From positions 1 to 18,134 of the forward strand of contig DATCDS010000032.1 in assembly GCA_036510515.1 (NCBI GenBank): DNA of 18,134 nucleotides, in the 5' to 3' direction. The DNA comes from JALYSX01 sp036510515 (lineage in GTDB: Bacteria > Vulcanimicrobiota > Vulcanimicrobiia > Vulcanimicrobiales > Vulcanimicrobiaceae). Position 1 is the first letter of the stretch. Each line of letters starts with the position of its first letter. Positions 1-7,574 of this stretch are shown piece by piece. A model generated the notes under the pieces. The model did not search any database. It saw nothing but the letters and a program-made list of their open reading frames with translations, and was not told the origin of the DNA. The position numbers and the translations under genes were made by a program.

Positions 1-696
1 GAGCGCGTCGAGGTCGTCGAACGTCGCGAGCCGTTCCAAATGTTTGATCGTCGGATAGACCAAATGCATCTCGCCGCGCGCGTGCGCGCCGAGCGCGTCG
101 CGCGGTGAGAGCCATCGCCCGTCGTGGGTTTCGTCGGCGTCGGCCAACGGCGTCTGATGCTCGGGCATGCGCGCGAGAAAGAAGTGGGTGTCGTAGCGGC
201 GCGGCTCGCCCGGCGGCGTGATCCAGCGCGAGAAGAACGTCAGCGCGCGCGCGTCCGCGCGGCAGTTCAAATCGCGCAGTACGTCGGCGAAGGTCACCGG
301 GTCGTCGCGCAGACGGCGGCGCGCGTCGGACAGCGCGCCTGGGTCGTGAAGAGCGTCTCCGGATAGCGATACCGCAAAGAGCACGCCGGCTTCTTCGAAC
401 AGCTCGCGCAGCGCCGCGATCGAAATGGCGGCGGCGACGGCGGGTTCGATCGACTCGCGAAACTCCGCGCGCAGACGTGCGGGATCCAAACCCAGCGTGC
501 GCTCGGAGGCTTGCGAGGAAGCATCGGCGGCGTCGATCGCGCCGCCGGGGAAAACGTAGGCGTCGGGGGCGAACGAGCTGCGCGTGCTGCGCCGCACGAG
601 GAACGCTTCGAAGCCGCCGGCGGCCGGTCGCAGCAACATGACGGTCGCGGCTTGGCGGACGATGTCGGAACTCTCCGCGTTTGTGGGTACGTTCAT
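1..696 (-). CDS. NUDIX hydrolase, NUDT19-like (C-terminus beyond window edge)
   Basis: Reading the minus strand from the ATG at 694-696 gives 232 uninterrupted codons to the window edge, so the C-terminus is missing. The protein begins MNVPTNAESSDIVRQAATVM. It has the sequence FPGG (residues 49-52) and, after an insertion of about 40 residues, the core RELFEEAG (97-104). Together these form a Nudix box split by an insertion. NUDT19-type Nudix proteins, which hydrolyse CoA or nucleotide diphosphates, are known for such an interrupted box; standard MutT proteins have it contiguous. The true substrate cannot be read from sequence. No strong Shine-Dalgarno sequence precedes the start. The start lies only 6 bp from the divergent start at 703, so the promoter of each gene must lie within or overlap the other. 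The family call is firm and the subfamily is inferred. Confidence 0.88.
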   Translation of the reverse strand, partial: MNVPTNAESSDIVRQAATVMLLRPAAGGFEAFLVRRSTRSSFAPDAYVFPGGAIDAADASSQASERTLGLDPARLRAEFRESIEPAVAAAISIAALRELFEEAGVLFAVSLSGDALHDPGALSDARRRLRDDPVTFADVLRDLNCRADARALTFFSRWITPPGEPRRYDTHFFLARMPEHQTPLADADETHDGRWLSPRDALGAHARGEMHLVYPTIKHLERLATFDDLDAL

Positions 697-702
697 AGGG
701 TT

Positions 703-1110
703 ATGAAATCGCGCATTGTCGTTCTCGCAGCCGCCGTCCTGTTCGCGCTGGGTGTGGGCGCGTCGCCGGCACAAACCACACCGGCGCCGGCGCCCACACC
801 GCCGATTCGAATGCCGCAGCTTCCGCCCACCAACCAAATCATCAACGACGTCATCAACGCGGTGGTCGGCCACGCGACGGGCGCCTTCGGCTACAATGCT
901 AACGAGGTCGATGGGACCGTCACCTACTTCCGGCGCTTCGACATGCAAGTCCACTTGCAGCTCGACAAATACCGCGACGTGCACCTGCACCAAGGCACGG
1001 TCATCAACCCGCGCGGGTGGACGATCCAAGCGGGGCAAAGCGTCGAGGTCTTCGGCCACGCCAACGGTGACGGCTCGTTCGAAGCCGACTCCATCACGGT
1101 CCACGGCTAA
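703..1110 (+). CDS. Small secreted beta-rich protein, DUF5666/OB-fold-like
   Basis: The protein has 135 residues. It begins MKSRIVVLAAAVLFALGVGA, a typical signal peptide with probable cleavage after SPA near residue 23, followed by a Pro/Thr-rich stretch (about 25-45). The rest alternates hydrophobic and polar residues as in a small beta barrel: VDGTVTYF, VHLHQGTVI, then GQSVEVFGHANGDGSFEADSI near the C-terminus. The pattern of 'GTV..., G..VEV.G..NGDG.. A..I' resembles DUF5666-type secreted OB-fold domains; this is recognition by pattern and not a verified match. An upstream in-frame extension to 511 exists but lies antisense to the NUDIX gene and has no signal peptide at its N-terminus, so the ATG at 703 is preferred. 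Probably periplasmic or exported. Function unknown. Confidence 0.8.
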   Translation: MKSRIVVLAAAVLFALGVGASPAQTTPAPAPTPPIRMPQLPPTNQIINDVINAVVGHATGAFGYNANEVDGTVTYFRRFDMQVHLQLDKYRDVHLHQGTVINPRGWTIQAGQSVEVFGHANGDGSFEADSITVHG

Positions 1111-1221
1111 GCCTCCGCGCGTTCGCGGGGCCAATCCAAAGGCCGTGCGGGTCCGTTCTACGAGCAGAACCCCAGGATGCTGCTTTTAGAACTTCCCTCG
1201 TGGAAAGGACCTCGCACTGCA

Positions 1222-1833
1222 ATGAAACTCCATAGAATCGGCGCGCTCGCAATGGCGCTTTCGCTGTTCGCGACCAGCGTCGCGCTCGCGGCGATGATGG
1301 GCAAACTGTTGCCCAACGTCACCGACGCGCCGTCGCGCTTCTCGGGCCCCGGCGTCTACACGGGCGCACCGGCCCTCCAAGTAACCCTTTCGATGATCCT
1401 CGCCGGCGGCGGCCCCAGCCACTTCCAAACCCAAACGCTCGTCGGCACGCTCGCCGGCCCCAAAGCCGGCCCCGAAGTCGCATCGTTGACCAAGAAGTTC
1501 GGCGCGACCAAGGTCGGCAATTTCGTCAAGGTCTTCGACTTCGTCGTTTCGGATGCGCTCAAGATCGTGACGGCCAAGCACATCGCGCTGCCCAAGACGC
1601 CGAGCCCCAATCCCAAAAACGGCAAGGCCCTGTCGGCCGCGCTGTGGGGCGCCGGCCAGACCGGCCGCGGCTTCAACGTCGAAGTGCTCCTCGATCGCGC
1701 GGTCTCGCACGGGATCCACGATCAAATCATGAGCGACATCGATGCCAAGTACGGCATTGCGGCCGATGCCGACTACCACGCCGTGCTCAATCAAGCGATG
1801 CACGATCTCGCATCGGTGTACGGCCTCAAGTAA
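1222..1833 (+). CDS. Secreted hypothetical protein
   Basis: The protein has 203 residues and I do not recognise its family. The start is set at the ATG at 1222 because it opens directly into a signal peptide (MKLHRIGALAMALSLFATSV, then an ALA-type cleavage site near residue 23). A purine-rich AAAGGA lies at 1204-1209, somewhat distant at 12 bases. An in-frame ATG at 1177 would bury the signal peptide. The mature part is soluble, contains no cysteine, and has a central Pro/Asn-rich spacer (KTPSPNPKNGK) followed by a helical C-terminal third. It follows the previous secreted protein by 111 bp and is closed by a strong terminator, so the two may form one short transcription unit. Predicted location is periplasmic or extracellular. 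No function is proposed. Confidence 0.75.
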   Translation: MKLHRIGALAMALSLFATSVALAAMMGKLLPNVTDAPSRFSGPGVYTGAPALQVTLSMILAGGGPSHFQTQTLVGTLAGPKAGPEVASLTKKFGATKVGNFVKVFDFVVSDALKIVTAKHIALPKTPSPNPKNGKALSAALWGAGQTGRGFNVEVLLDRAVSHGIHDQIMSDIDAKYGIAADADYHAVLNQAMHDLASVYGLK

Positions 1834-1851
1834 CCGTTCGCGTCGAACCGG

Positions 1852-1884
1852 AAAGGGCTCGCGGCAACGCGGGCCCTTTTTCTT
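1852..1884 (+). terminator. Rho-independent terminator with GCAA tetraloop
   Basis: GGGCTCGCG (1855-1863) pairs with CGCGGGCCC (1868-1876) around a GCAA loop of the GNRA class; one pair is a G-U wobble. It is followed by TTTTTCTT (1877-1884), and AAA upstream of the stem can extend the pairing into the T run. It sits 22 bases after the stop of the secreted hypothetical gene. The stop codon of the convergent VKOR-like gene overlaps the end of the T tract, and the opposite strand carries only TTT after the stem, so activity for that gene would be weaker. Confidence 0.9.
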
Positions 1885-2278
1885 ATCCTCGAACGGACAG
1901 CGCGATGCACAGGATCGCGAGCAGCCAGTTGGTGACGTGCGCGGTCCAACAGTACGGGCACGGCATCTTGGTGACCCGCAGCAGACTGTAGGCCAAGACC
2001 AGCGACATCGCCGCGGCCAGCAGCGAGATCGCCATCGCGAGCCGGAGCCAGATGGGCCCGGCAACGGCGGCCGATACCCAGACCAGGATCGCCAGGATGG
2101 GGTAGAAGGCCGCGCCGGCCCAAGCGTTGTTGAAGCCGAGCAGGCGCGCGCGAGGGGTCTGGACCACCGAAGGCTCGGCGAGCTGGCCGCGCGCGGCCTT
2201 CTGGGCCTTGTTCAGCATGAAAAGTGCGGCATAGAGACCAACTCCGCACAGCAACGTGATCGCTATCCGCAAAATCAT
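1883..2278 (-). CDS. VKOR-like integral membrane protein lacking the loop cysteines
   Basis: The protein has 131 residues with about four transmembrane helices (roughly 2-22, 53-73, 77-100 and 112-128). The C-terminal motif CPYC (C107, C110), followed by W-T-A-H-V-T-N, matches the redox-active CXXC helix of vitamin K epoxide reductase family proteins, which reoxidise DsbA-like oxidases using quinones. The segment RARLLGFNNAWAGAAFY (43-59) matches the loop-to-TM2 region of that family, but the paired loop cysteines usually found just before it are absent (EPSVVQTP instead). The start at 2278 is chosen because AGGAGG lies seven bases upstream. A longer frame reaching 2365 would run through that ribosome binding site. 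The gene is convergent with its left neighbour and overlaps the divergent start on its right. Redox function is uncertain without the loop pair. Confidence 0.75.
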   Translation of the reverse strand: MILRIAITLLCGVGLYAALFMLNKAQKAARGQLAEPSVVQTPRARLLGFNNAWAGAAFYPILAILVWVSAAVAGPIWLRLAMAISLLAAAMSLVLAYSLLRVTKMPCPYCWTAHVTNWLLAILCIALSVRG

Positions 2279-2948
2279 CGGGCGCCTCCTGACAAAGAAA
2301 GCCCTTCGGCGCACGGGCGCCATCGCCTTATTGCTCGGCTCGTTTGTGCTTGCGGCGCTGGTCATTCATTATCAGCACCACGTCGAGCTGGCCATTCGCT
2401 CGCTCGGCTTTAGCAAGTACCCGCTGGCCGTCGCGATCTTCGCGCTGGTGGCCTCGGCACCGTTCTCGGTTACCGATGCCCTGGCGATCATGAACGGCGC
2501 GATCTTCGGCCCACTGTGGGGATCGGTGATCAATGCCATCGGATTGGTTTTCGCCGCGACGTTGGGCTATTGGATCAACAAACGCGCCTCGCATCTGCTC
2601 GATCTCCCCGCGGCGCTCGAACGTTTGCCGCGCTGGGTCACGCGCTTTCCGGTCGGGTCGCCGGCGTTCTTGCTCTGCGTGCGCATCATTCCGGGTTTCG
2701 GCGGCACGGTCGCGACCGCAACCGCGGCCACCTTTCGCGTCCCGATGTGGGTTCACGTGTGGACCATGTGCGCGATCGCCGTGCCGCTCTGCACGTTGTT
2801 GGCGATCTTCGGCGATCGCGTGACGGTCTTCGTTCACAATTCCGAACACAAGGCAAGGATTTACTACATGCACCACCATCCGCATTGGCGCTTCCGCCAC
2901 GATCGTCCGACGGCGTCTCCGTCGCCGCAGGTAACGCTGCTGCGATGA
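2256..2948 (+). CDS. TVP38/TMEM64 (DedA superfamily) membrane protein
   Basis: The protein has 230 residues. A basic N-terminus (IRKIIGRLLTKKALRR) is followed by TM1 (about 22-40). The conserved core then reads APFSVTDALAIMNGAIFGPL (about 68-87), a long helix starting GSVINAIGLVFAATLGYW, and the hairpin LCVRIIPGFGGTVATATAAT (140-159) with its Arg and Pro. This is the layout of the SNARE-associated/VTT domain. Members of the DedA/TVP38 superfamily act in lipid scrambling and envelope homeostasis; the role here is not specified. The C-terminal tail is cytosolic and His-rich (YYMHHHPHWRFRHDR). The start codon is GTG at 2256; later in-frame candidates fall inside TM1. No good Shine-Dalgarno sequence is seen. 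The TGA stop overlaps the ATG of the RNase D gene (ATGA), implying translational coupling. Confidence 0.85.
   Translation: MIAIRKIIGRLLTKKALRRTGAIALLLGSFVLAALVIHYQHHVELAIRSLGFSKYPLAVAIFALVASAPFSVTDALAIMNGAIFGPLWGSVINAIGLVFAATLGYWINKRASHLLDLPAALERLPRWVTRFPVGSPAFLLCVRIIPGFGGTVATATAATFRVPMWVHVWTMCAIAVPLCTLLAIFGDRVTVFVHNSEHKARIYYMHHHPHWRFRHDRPTASPSPQVTLLR
2285..2290 (-). promoter_or_regulatory. Ribosome binding site deciding the VKOR-like start
   Basis: CCTCCT on the plus strand reads AGGAGG on the minus strand, six bases clear of the ATG at 2278. It is a full-consensus Shine-Dalgarno sequence in a window where most genes have weak ones. It also lies inside the first codons of the opposite-strand TVP38 gene. 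Confidence 0.85.
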
Positions 2949-4117
2949 ACGTCACGACGGTCGAGAACCAAACGCATCTGGGCGAACTTTGCGAACGCGT
3001 CGGCCGCGCTCCCCGCGTCGGGCTGGATACGGAGTTCCACGCCGAGCGTACCTATGCGGCGCGTCTGATGGTCGTGCAGTTGGCGTTCGAGGATGGGGCG
3101 GCGATCGTCGATCCGCTCGCCTTGCCGGATCTAATGCCGCTAGCGCTCGCGTTGGAGAGCACGACCGTCGTCGGCCACGCGCTTTCCAGCGACCTGAAAA
3201 TCTTCGCCGAGAAATTCGGACGCGTGCCGCCCAAGATCTTCGACTGCCAAGTAGCGGCGTCGTTTCTGGGCTACGGCATGCAGGTCTCGCTCGCCGATCT
3301 CGTGCGCGATCTGACCGGCGTACGTCTGACCAAGTCGCAAACCGTCAGCGATTGGTCGTCGCGTCCGTTGTCGCCGCGGCAGATCGATTACTTGGTCAAC
3401 GACGTCGCGCACCTGTTCGCCGTGCAGGATAAACTGCTCGAACGGCTGCGTGCGACGGGGCGCGAAGAGTGGGCCATCGACGAGAACGCCGCGCTTGGCA
3501 CGATCGAGAAATATGCCGTCGACGAGCGACGCTTGGTCCAGCGCGTGCCGGGCAATAACCGCATGAACCGGCGCGAGTTAGGGATCCTGGGCGAGTTGGT
3601 GCGCTTGCGCGACAAGATGGCGCGCGAACGCGATATTCCGGCCAAGTACATCGTGCCGGACGACGTGATGGCCGGACTGGCCACGTTGCGACCCAAAACG
3701 CTCGACGATCTCGCGCAGCTGCGCCGCGTCGATCAGGGGATGAAGCGGACGCTGGGCGACGCCATCCTCGCCGCGGTCGAGCGCGGCGAGGCAATTCCCG
3801 AAGACGAACTGCCCGAGCGGGCGCCCCGACCGCTGGGCAACGCTCGCGAGACGCTGGTGGCGTTGCTGGGCGTGGTGGCCGGCGAGATCGCGCGGGAGAA
3901 CGGCCTGCCCCCCAGCCTACTGCTCCCGCGCAACGCGCTCGACCGGGTCGCGCGCGAGGTCCCGCGCGACCGCGAAGCGTTCGAGCGCGCCCTTGGCGTG
4001 TCGGGCTGGCGGCTGGAACTCGTCGGCAACCCGCTGTGGCAGCTGCTGTCCGGCGAAACCGCCGCGCGCGTCGAAGGCTACGCGCAGGGCGACCCCAAAA
4101 TACGTCTTTGCCCATGA
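2945..4117 (+). CDS. rnd: Ribonuclease D
   Basis: A 390-residue 3'-5' exoribonuclease that trims tRNA and other structured RNA precursors. Exo I is LDTEF (D28, E30), Exo II is VVGHALSSDLKIF (D83), and Exo III is YLVND (Y149, D153), giving the complete DEDDy catalytic set for two metal ions. An HRDC domain follows at about 208-282 (NRRELGILGELVRLRDKMAR, then IVPDDVMAGLA and RRVDQGMKR). A second helical HRDC-like region lies at about 295-380, as in E. coli RNase D, and the length fits that family. An upstream in-frame extension to 2516 is antisense-like sequence within the TVP38 gene and is rejected because the conserved domain begins just after the ATG at 2945. The gene overlaps its neighbours on both sides by ATGA, so it probably belongs to one operon with TVP38 and acnA. 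Confidence 0.95.
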   Translation: MNVTTVENQTHLGELCERVGRAPRVGLDTEFHAERTYAARLMVVQLAFEDGAAIVDPLALPDLMPLALALESTTVVGHALSSDLKIFAEKFGRVPPKIFDCQVAASFLGYGMQVSLADLVRDLTGVRLTKSQTVSDWSSRPLSPRQIDYLVNDVAHLFAVQDKLLERLRATGREEWAIDENAALGTIEKYAVDERRLVQRVPGNNRMNRRELGILGELVRLRDKMARERDIPAKYIVPDDVMAGLATLRPKTLDDLAQLRRVDQGMKRTLGDAILAAVERGEAIPEDELPERAPRPLGNARETLVALLGVVAGEIARENGLPPSLLLPRNALDRVAREVPRDREAFERALGVSGWRLELVGNPLWQLLSGETAARVEGYAQGDPKIRLCP

Positions 4118-6855
4118 CAGAACATGCGAACTCGTTCGATGCCGTCGACAGCCTGCGCGTCGGCGACCGTTCCTATACCTATTTCCGCCTCGATGCCGTC
4201 GAGAAAGCCGGGCTGACCAAACTCGCGCGGTTGCCCTACTCGATCAAGATCCTGCTCGAGAATTTATTGCGCTTCGAAGACGGGCGCACGGTGAGTAAGG
4301 ACGACATCGAAGCGCTAGCGCGCTGGAACCCGCGCGGCGGATCCCAACGCGAGATCGCGTTCCGGCCCGCGCGCGTGCTGCTGCAAGATTTTACCGGCGT
4401 GCCGTGCGTGGTCGATCTGGCCGCGATGCGCGACGCGATGGCCGCCATGGGCGGCGATCCCAAGGCGATCAATCCGCTCCAGCCCGTCGAACTGGTCATC
4501 GATCATTCCGTGCAAGTCGATCACTTCGGTTCCGACGATGCGCCCGCCAAGAACGCCGAGATCGAATTCGCACGCAATCGCGAACGATACGCGTTCTTGA
4601 AGTGGGGACAGAGCGCGCTGGAAGGCTTCCGCGCCGTTCCACCCGACACCGGCATCGTGCACCAAGTCAACATCGAATATCTCGCGCGCGTGGTCTTCGG
4701 AGCGGGCGGCGGCGGCACCGCGTTCGATCCGGCCAAAGCCAGCGCCTATCCCGACACGGTCGTCGGCACCGATTCGCATACGACGATGGTTAACGGCGTC
4801 GGCGTGGTCGCGTGGGGCGTCGGCGGCATCGAAGCCGAGGCCGCAATGCTGGGCCAGCCCGTCACCATGCTGATTCCCGAAGTGATCGGCGTTCATTTGG
4901 AAGGCGCGCTGCGCGAAGGCGTCACCGCCACCGACTTGGTTCTGCACATGACCGAGACGTTGCGCAAGCGCGGCGTCGTCGGCAAGTTCGTCGAGTTCTA
5001 CGGGAAAGGGTTGAGCAACCTCGCGGTTGCCGATCGCACGACCCTGGGCAACATGTCCCCCGAGTACGGCTCGACGGTTGCGGTCTTTCCGATCGATCAC
5101 CGCACGCTAGAGTATCTGCGCCTGACCGGGCGCGGCGCCGAGCACATCGCGCTGGTGGAGGCGTACGCCAAAGCGCAGGGCTTGTTCCGCACCGACGACA
5201 CGCCCGAACCCGAGTTCACCGACGTCATCCACCTGCATTTGGGGACCGTCGAGCCGAACTTGGCCGGCCCGCGTCGCCCGCAAGATCGCGTCGCCCTTTC
5301 CAACGTCAAGACCTCGTTCAACCACGCGCTGGCGGAGTTCGCCACGGCGCGCGACGCGAAATCGGCCAACTCCGTGGCACGCTTTGAAGACGAAGGCGGC
5401 GGCACCGCGATCGCCACGCGCGAAAAAATTCTCGACGGCTCGGTGGTCATCGCCGCGATCACATCGTGCACGAATACCTCGAACCCGACGGTGCTCGTGG
5501 GCGCGGGATTGCTCGCGCGCAACGCCGTCGCGCGCGGCTTAAAGAGTCAGCCCTGGGTGAAGACGTCGCTGGCGCCGGGCAGCAAAGTCGTCCAAGATTA
5601 TCTCGCCAAAGCCGACCTGCAGCAGTACCTCGACAAGCTGGGCTTCAACATCGTGGGCTTTGGATGCACGACGTGCATCGGGAACTCCGGGCCGCTGCCG
5701 ATCGACGTAGCCGAATCGATCGCCGAACACGAATCGATCGTTGCCGCGGTCCTTTCGGGCAATCGCAACTTCGAAGGCCGTATCCATCCGCAGGTGCAGG
5801 CCAACTACCTCGCATCGCCGCCGCTGGTCGTCGCGTTTGCGCTGGCCGGCCGCATGGACATCGACCTAACGACCGAACCGCTCGGACACGACGCGCAAGG
5901 GCAACCGGTGTATCTGCGCGATATTTGGCCGAGCAACGACGAGATCGCCGAGGTCGTCACGCGCTGCGTGACCGACGACATGTTCAAGGCGCGCTATCGC
6001 GACGTGTTCGCGGGCGACGACAACTGGGCCAAACTCGACGTCGGTGCCAGCGAGCGCTATGCGTGGGATCCCAAGTCCGAATACGTCAAGAACCCGCCGT
6101 ACTTTGAAAACATGCCGGCGATTCCGGCGCCACTGACCGACATTCGCGCCGCGCGCGCGCTGGCGATGGTGGGAGACTCGGTGACCACCGACCATATTTC
6201 GCCGGCCGGCAACATCGCGCGTTCCAGTTCCGCCGCAAAATACTTGATGGAGCACGGCGTGCAGCCGGCCGATTTTAACTCGTATGGCGCGCGTCGCGGC
6301 AATCACGAGGTCATGGTGCGCGGCACGTTCGCGAACGTGCGGCTTCGCAACCTGATGGTTCCCGGCGTCGAAGGCGGCGTCACGCGCTATCTGCCGACCA
6401 ACGAACAGATGTCGATCTTCGATGCGGCGATGCAATACAAGGTCGACGGTACGCCGCTGATCGTGTTGGCCGGCAAAGAGTACGGTTCGGGATCGTCGCG
6501 CGATTGGGCCGCCAAAGGCCCCTTTCTGCTGGGCATCAAGGCCGTGATCGCGCAGTCGTTCGAACGCATCCACCGCAGCAACCTGATCGGCATGGGCGTT
6601 CTGCCGCTGCAGTTCGAGGCCGGGGCCGACCGTTCGACCTACGCGCTCGACGGCGAAGAGCTTTACGACATCACCGGCATCGAAGCCGGCGTAACCCCGC
6701 GCATGCACGTCGGCGTTCACGTCACCGACCCCAAGGGCGGACGTTCCCTCACGTTCAAAGCGCTCGTCTGCATCGACACGCCCGACGAAGCCGAATACTT
6801 TCGCCACGGCGGCATCCTCCAATACGTCCTCCGCCAACTCCGCGCAAAAACCTAA
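4114..6855 (+). CDS. acnA: Aconitate hydratase A
   Basis: A 913-residue cytoplasmic enzyme interconverting citrate and isocitrate in the TCA cycle. The [4Fe-4S] ligands are visible as C452 (ITSCTNTSNP) and C518/C521 (GFGCTTCIGNSGP). Other hallmarks are GTDSHTTMVNGVGVVAWGVG in domain 1, GDSVTTDHISPAGNI at the swivel boundary, SYGARRGNHEVMVRGTF, and KEYGSGSSRDWAAKGP plus SFERIHRSNLIGMGVLP in the swivel domain. The length and order fit the AcnA/IRP1 type rather than AcnB. The start at 4114 (MTEHANSFDAVDSLRVGDRS) matches usual AcnA N-termini. A frame extension to 4036 lies in the RNase D coding sequence and adds an Arg-rich tail of no family character. The ATG overlaps the RNase D stop, so translation is probably coupled. 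No separate promoter or Shine-Dalgarno sequence is apparent. Confidence 0.97.
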   Translation: MTEHANSFDAVDSLRVGDRSYTYFRLDAVEKAGLTKLARLPYSIKILLENLLRFEDGRTVSKDDIEALARWNPRGGSQREIAFRPARVLLQDFTGVPCVVDLAAMRDAMAAMGGDPKAINPLQPVELVIDHSVQVDHFGSDDAPAKNAEIEFARNRERYAFLKWGQSALEGFRAVPPDTGIVHQVNIEYLARVVFGAGGGGTAFDPAKASAYPDTVVGTDSHTTMVNGVGVVAWGVGGIEAEAAMLGQPVTMLIPEVIGVHLEGALREGVTATDLVLHMTETLRKRGVVGKFVEFYGKGLSNLAVADRTTLGNMSPEYGSTVAVFPIDHRTLEYLRLTGRGAEHIALVEAYAKAQGLFRTDDTPEPEFTDVIHLHLGTVEPNLAGPRRPQDRVALSNVKTSFNHALAEFATARDAKSANSVARFEDEGGGTAIATREKILDGSVVIAAITSCTNTSNPTVLVGAGLLARNAVARGLKSQPWVKTSLAPGSKVVQDYLAKADLQQYLDKLGFNIVGFGCTTCIGNSGPLPIDVAESIAEHESIVAAVLSGNRNFEGRIHPQVQANYLASPPLVVAFALAGRMDIDLTTEPLGHDAQGQPVYLRDIWPSNDEIAEVVTRCVTDDMFKARYRDVFAGDDNWAKLDVGASERYAWDPKSEYVKNPPYFENMPAIPAPLTDIRAARALAMVGDSVTTDHISPAGNIARSSSAAKYLMEHGVQPADFNSYGARRGNHEVMVRGTFANVRLRNLMVPGVEGGVTRYLPTNEQMSIFDAAMQYKVDGTPLIVLAGKEYGSGSSRDWAAKGPFLLGIKAVIAQSFERIHRSNLIGMGVLPLQFEAGADRSTYALDGEELYDITGIEAGVTPRMHVGVHVTDPKGGRSLTFKALVCIDTPDEAEYFRHGGILQYVLRQLRAKT

Positions 6856-6882
6856 CGCCGTCATGACACCGGCGGTGGTCTT

Positions 6883-7539
6883 ATGAACCCTTGGTTGAAA
6901 CCGATTCTGGGCGACACGCAAGACGAGAGGCTGCTGCATCGGCTCGAGGCTTTCTCGGACATCGTCATCGGTTTTTGCATGGCGGAGTTGACGTTCTCGC
7001 TTGGGACCTCCAACGGGGATCTCGTCGCGCCCGTCCTGGCGCTGCCCAAGCTCTATCCGTTCGTGTTGGGATTCTTCACGATCGCGATCATGTGGTGGTT
7101 CCACAATCGTCTTTTTGCCAAGTTCTTTATCATCAATACGGTAATGATCGTGGCGAACTTTGCGACGCTCGGGTCCTTGATGCTGATGATCTATTTCATC
7201 CAAGCGTTTTCGATCGTGGTTACGTTGCCGAATCCCACCGACTCACAGATATTCAGCGCGGCGCGGCTCTATTTCGCGACGGGGTCGCTGGTCTACGGGT
7301 TGTTGGGACTGATGTTCGCCCTCGGCATCGTCTCGCGTTGGTCGCAACTCGACCTCGCCGACCGCAGGTTCGGTGTCCGGCGCGCCTTCGCGTCGTTCAT
7401 GGCGACGGCGGTCTTCGTCACCTTGGGCGTGATGTTCAACTCGCACGCACACATCAAGCCTATCCTCGTCGCGGTCGCCATCCTGGCCGTCGCCGTCGCC
7501 ATCTCGCGAAGGATCGTCACCCGCCTCGTCCGCGACTAA
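6883..7539 (+). CDS. TMEM175-family putative potassium channel
   Basis: The protein has 218 residues with about six hydrophobic helices. The signature RLEAFSD (20-26) at the start of helix 1 is the TMEM175/DUF1211 hallmark. The segment FFTIAIMWWFHNRLFAKFF matches the helix-3 region of that family (a 'W..H..LF' pattern). Bacterial TMEM175 proteins are leak-like potassium channels that assemble from repeats of this unit. In most of them the motif continues as FSDGV, while here it is FSDIV, so channel behaviour may differ. The start at 6883 is preceded by GGTGG at 6874-6878. The gap after acnA is 27 bases and contains a small inverted repeat (CGCCG/CGGCG) at 6856-6874, which may weaken or tune coupling. 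Two DUF4760-like genes follow on the same strand after 35 bases. Confidence 0.8.
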   Translation: MNPWLKPILGDTQDERLLHRLEAFSDIVIGFCMAELTFSLGTSNGDLVAPVLALPKLYPFVLGFFTIAIMWWFHNRLFAKFFIINTVMIVANFATLGSLMLMIYFIQAFSIVVTLPNPTDSQIFSAARLYFATGSLVYGLLGLMFALGIVSRWSQLDLADRRFGVRRAFASFMATAVFVTLGVMFNSHAHIKPILVAVAILAVAVAISRRIVTRLVRD

Positions 7540-7574
7540 AATGATCTGAATCGCGCTCGGCGAAGTCGGGTCGT

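Noticed and set aside
1111..1132. Hairpin after the small secreted protein gene as a terminator
   Set aside because: The GC-rich stem (CCGCG/CGCGG core) has no following T tract, so it is not a convincing intrinsic terminator.
2516..2944. N-terminal extension of the RNase D frame
   Set aside because: It lies out of frame within TVP38 coding sequence and has no RNase D family similarity; the DEDD domain begins right after the ATG at 2945.
4036..4113. N-terminal extension of the aconitase frame
   Set aside because: It is Arg/Ala-rich sequence out of frame in rnd; MTEHANSFDA is the expected AcnA start.
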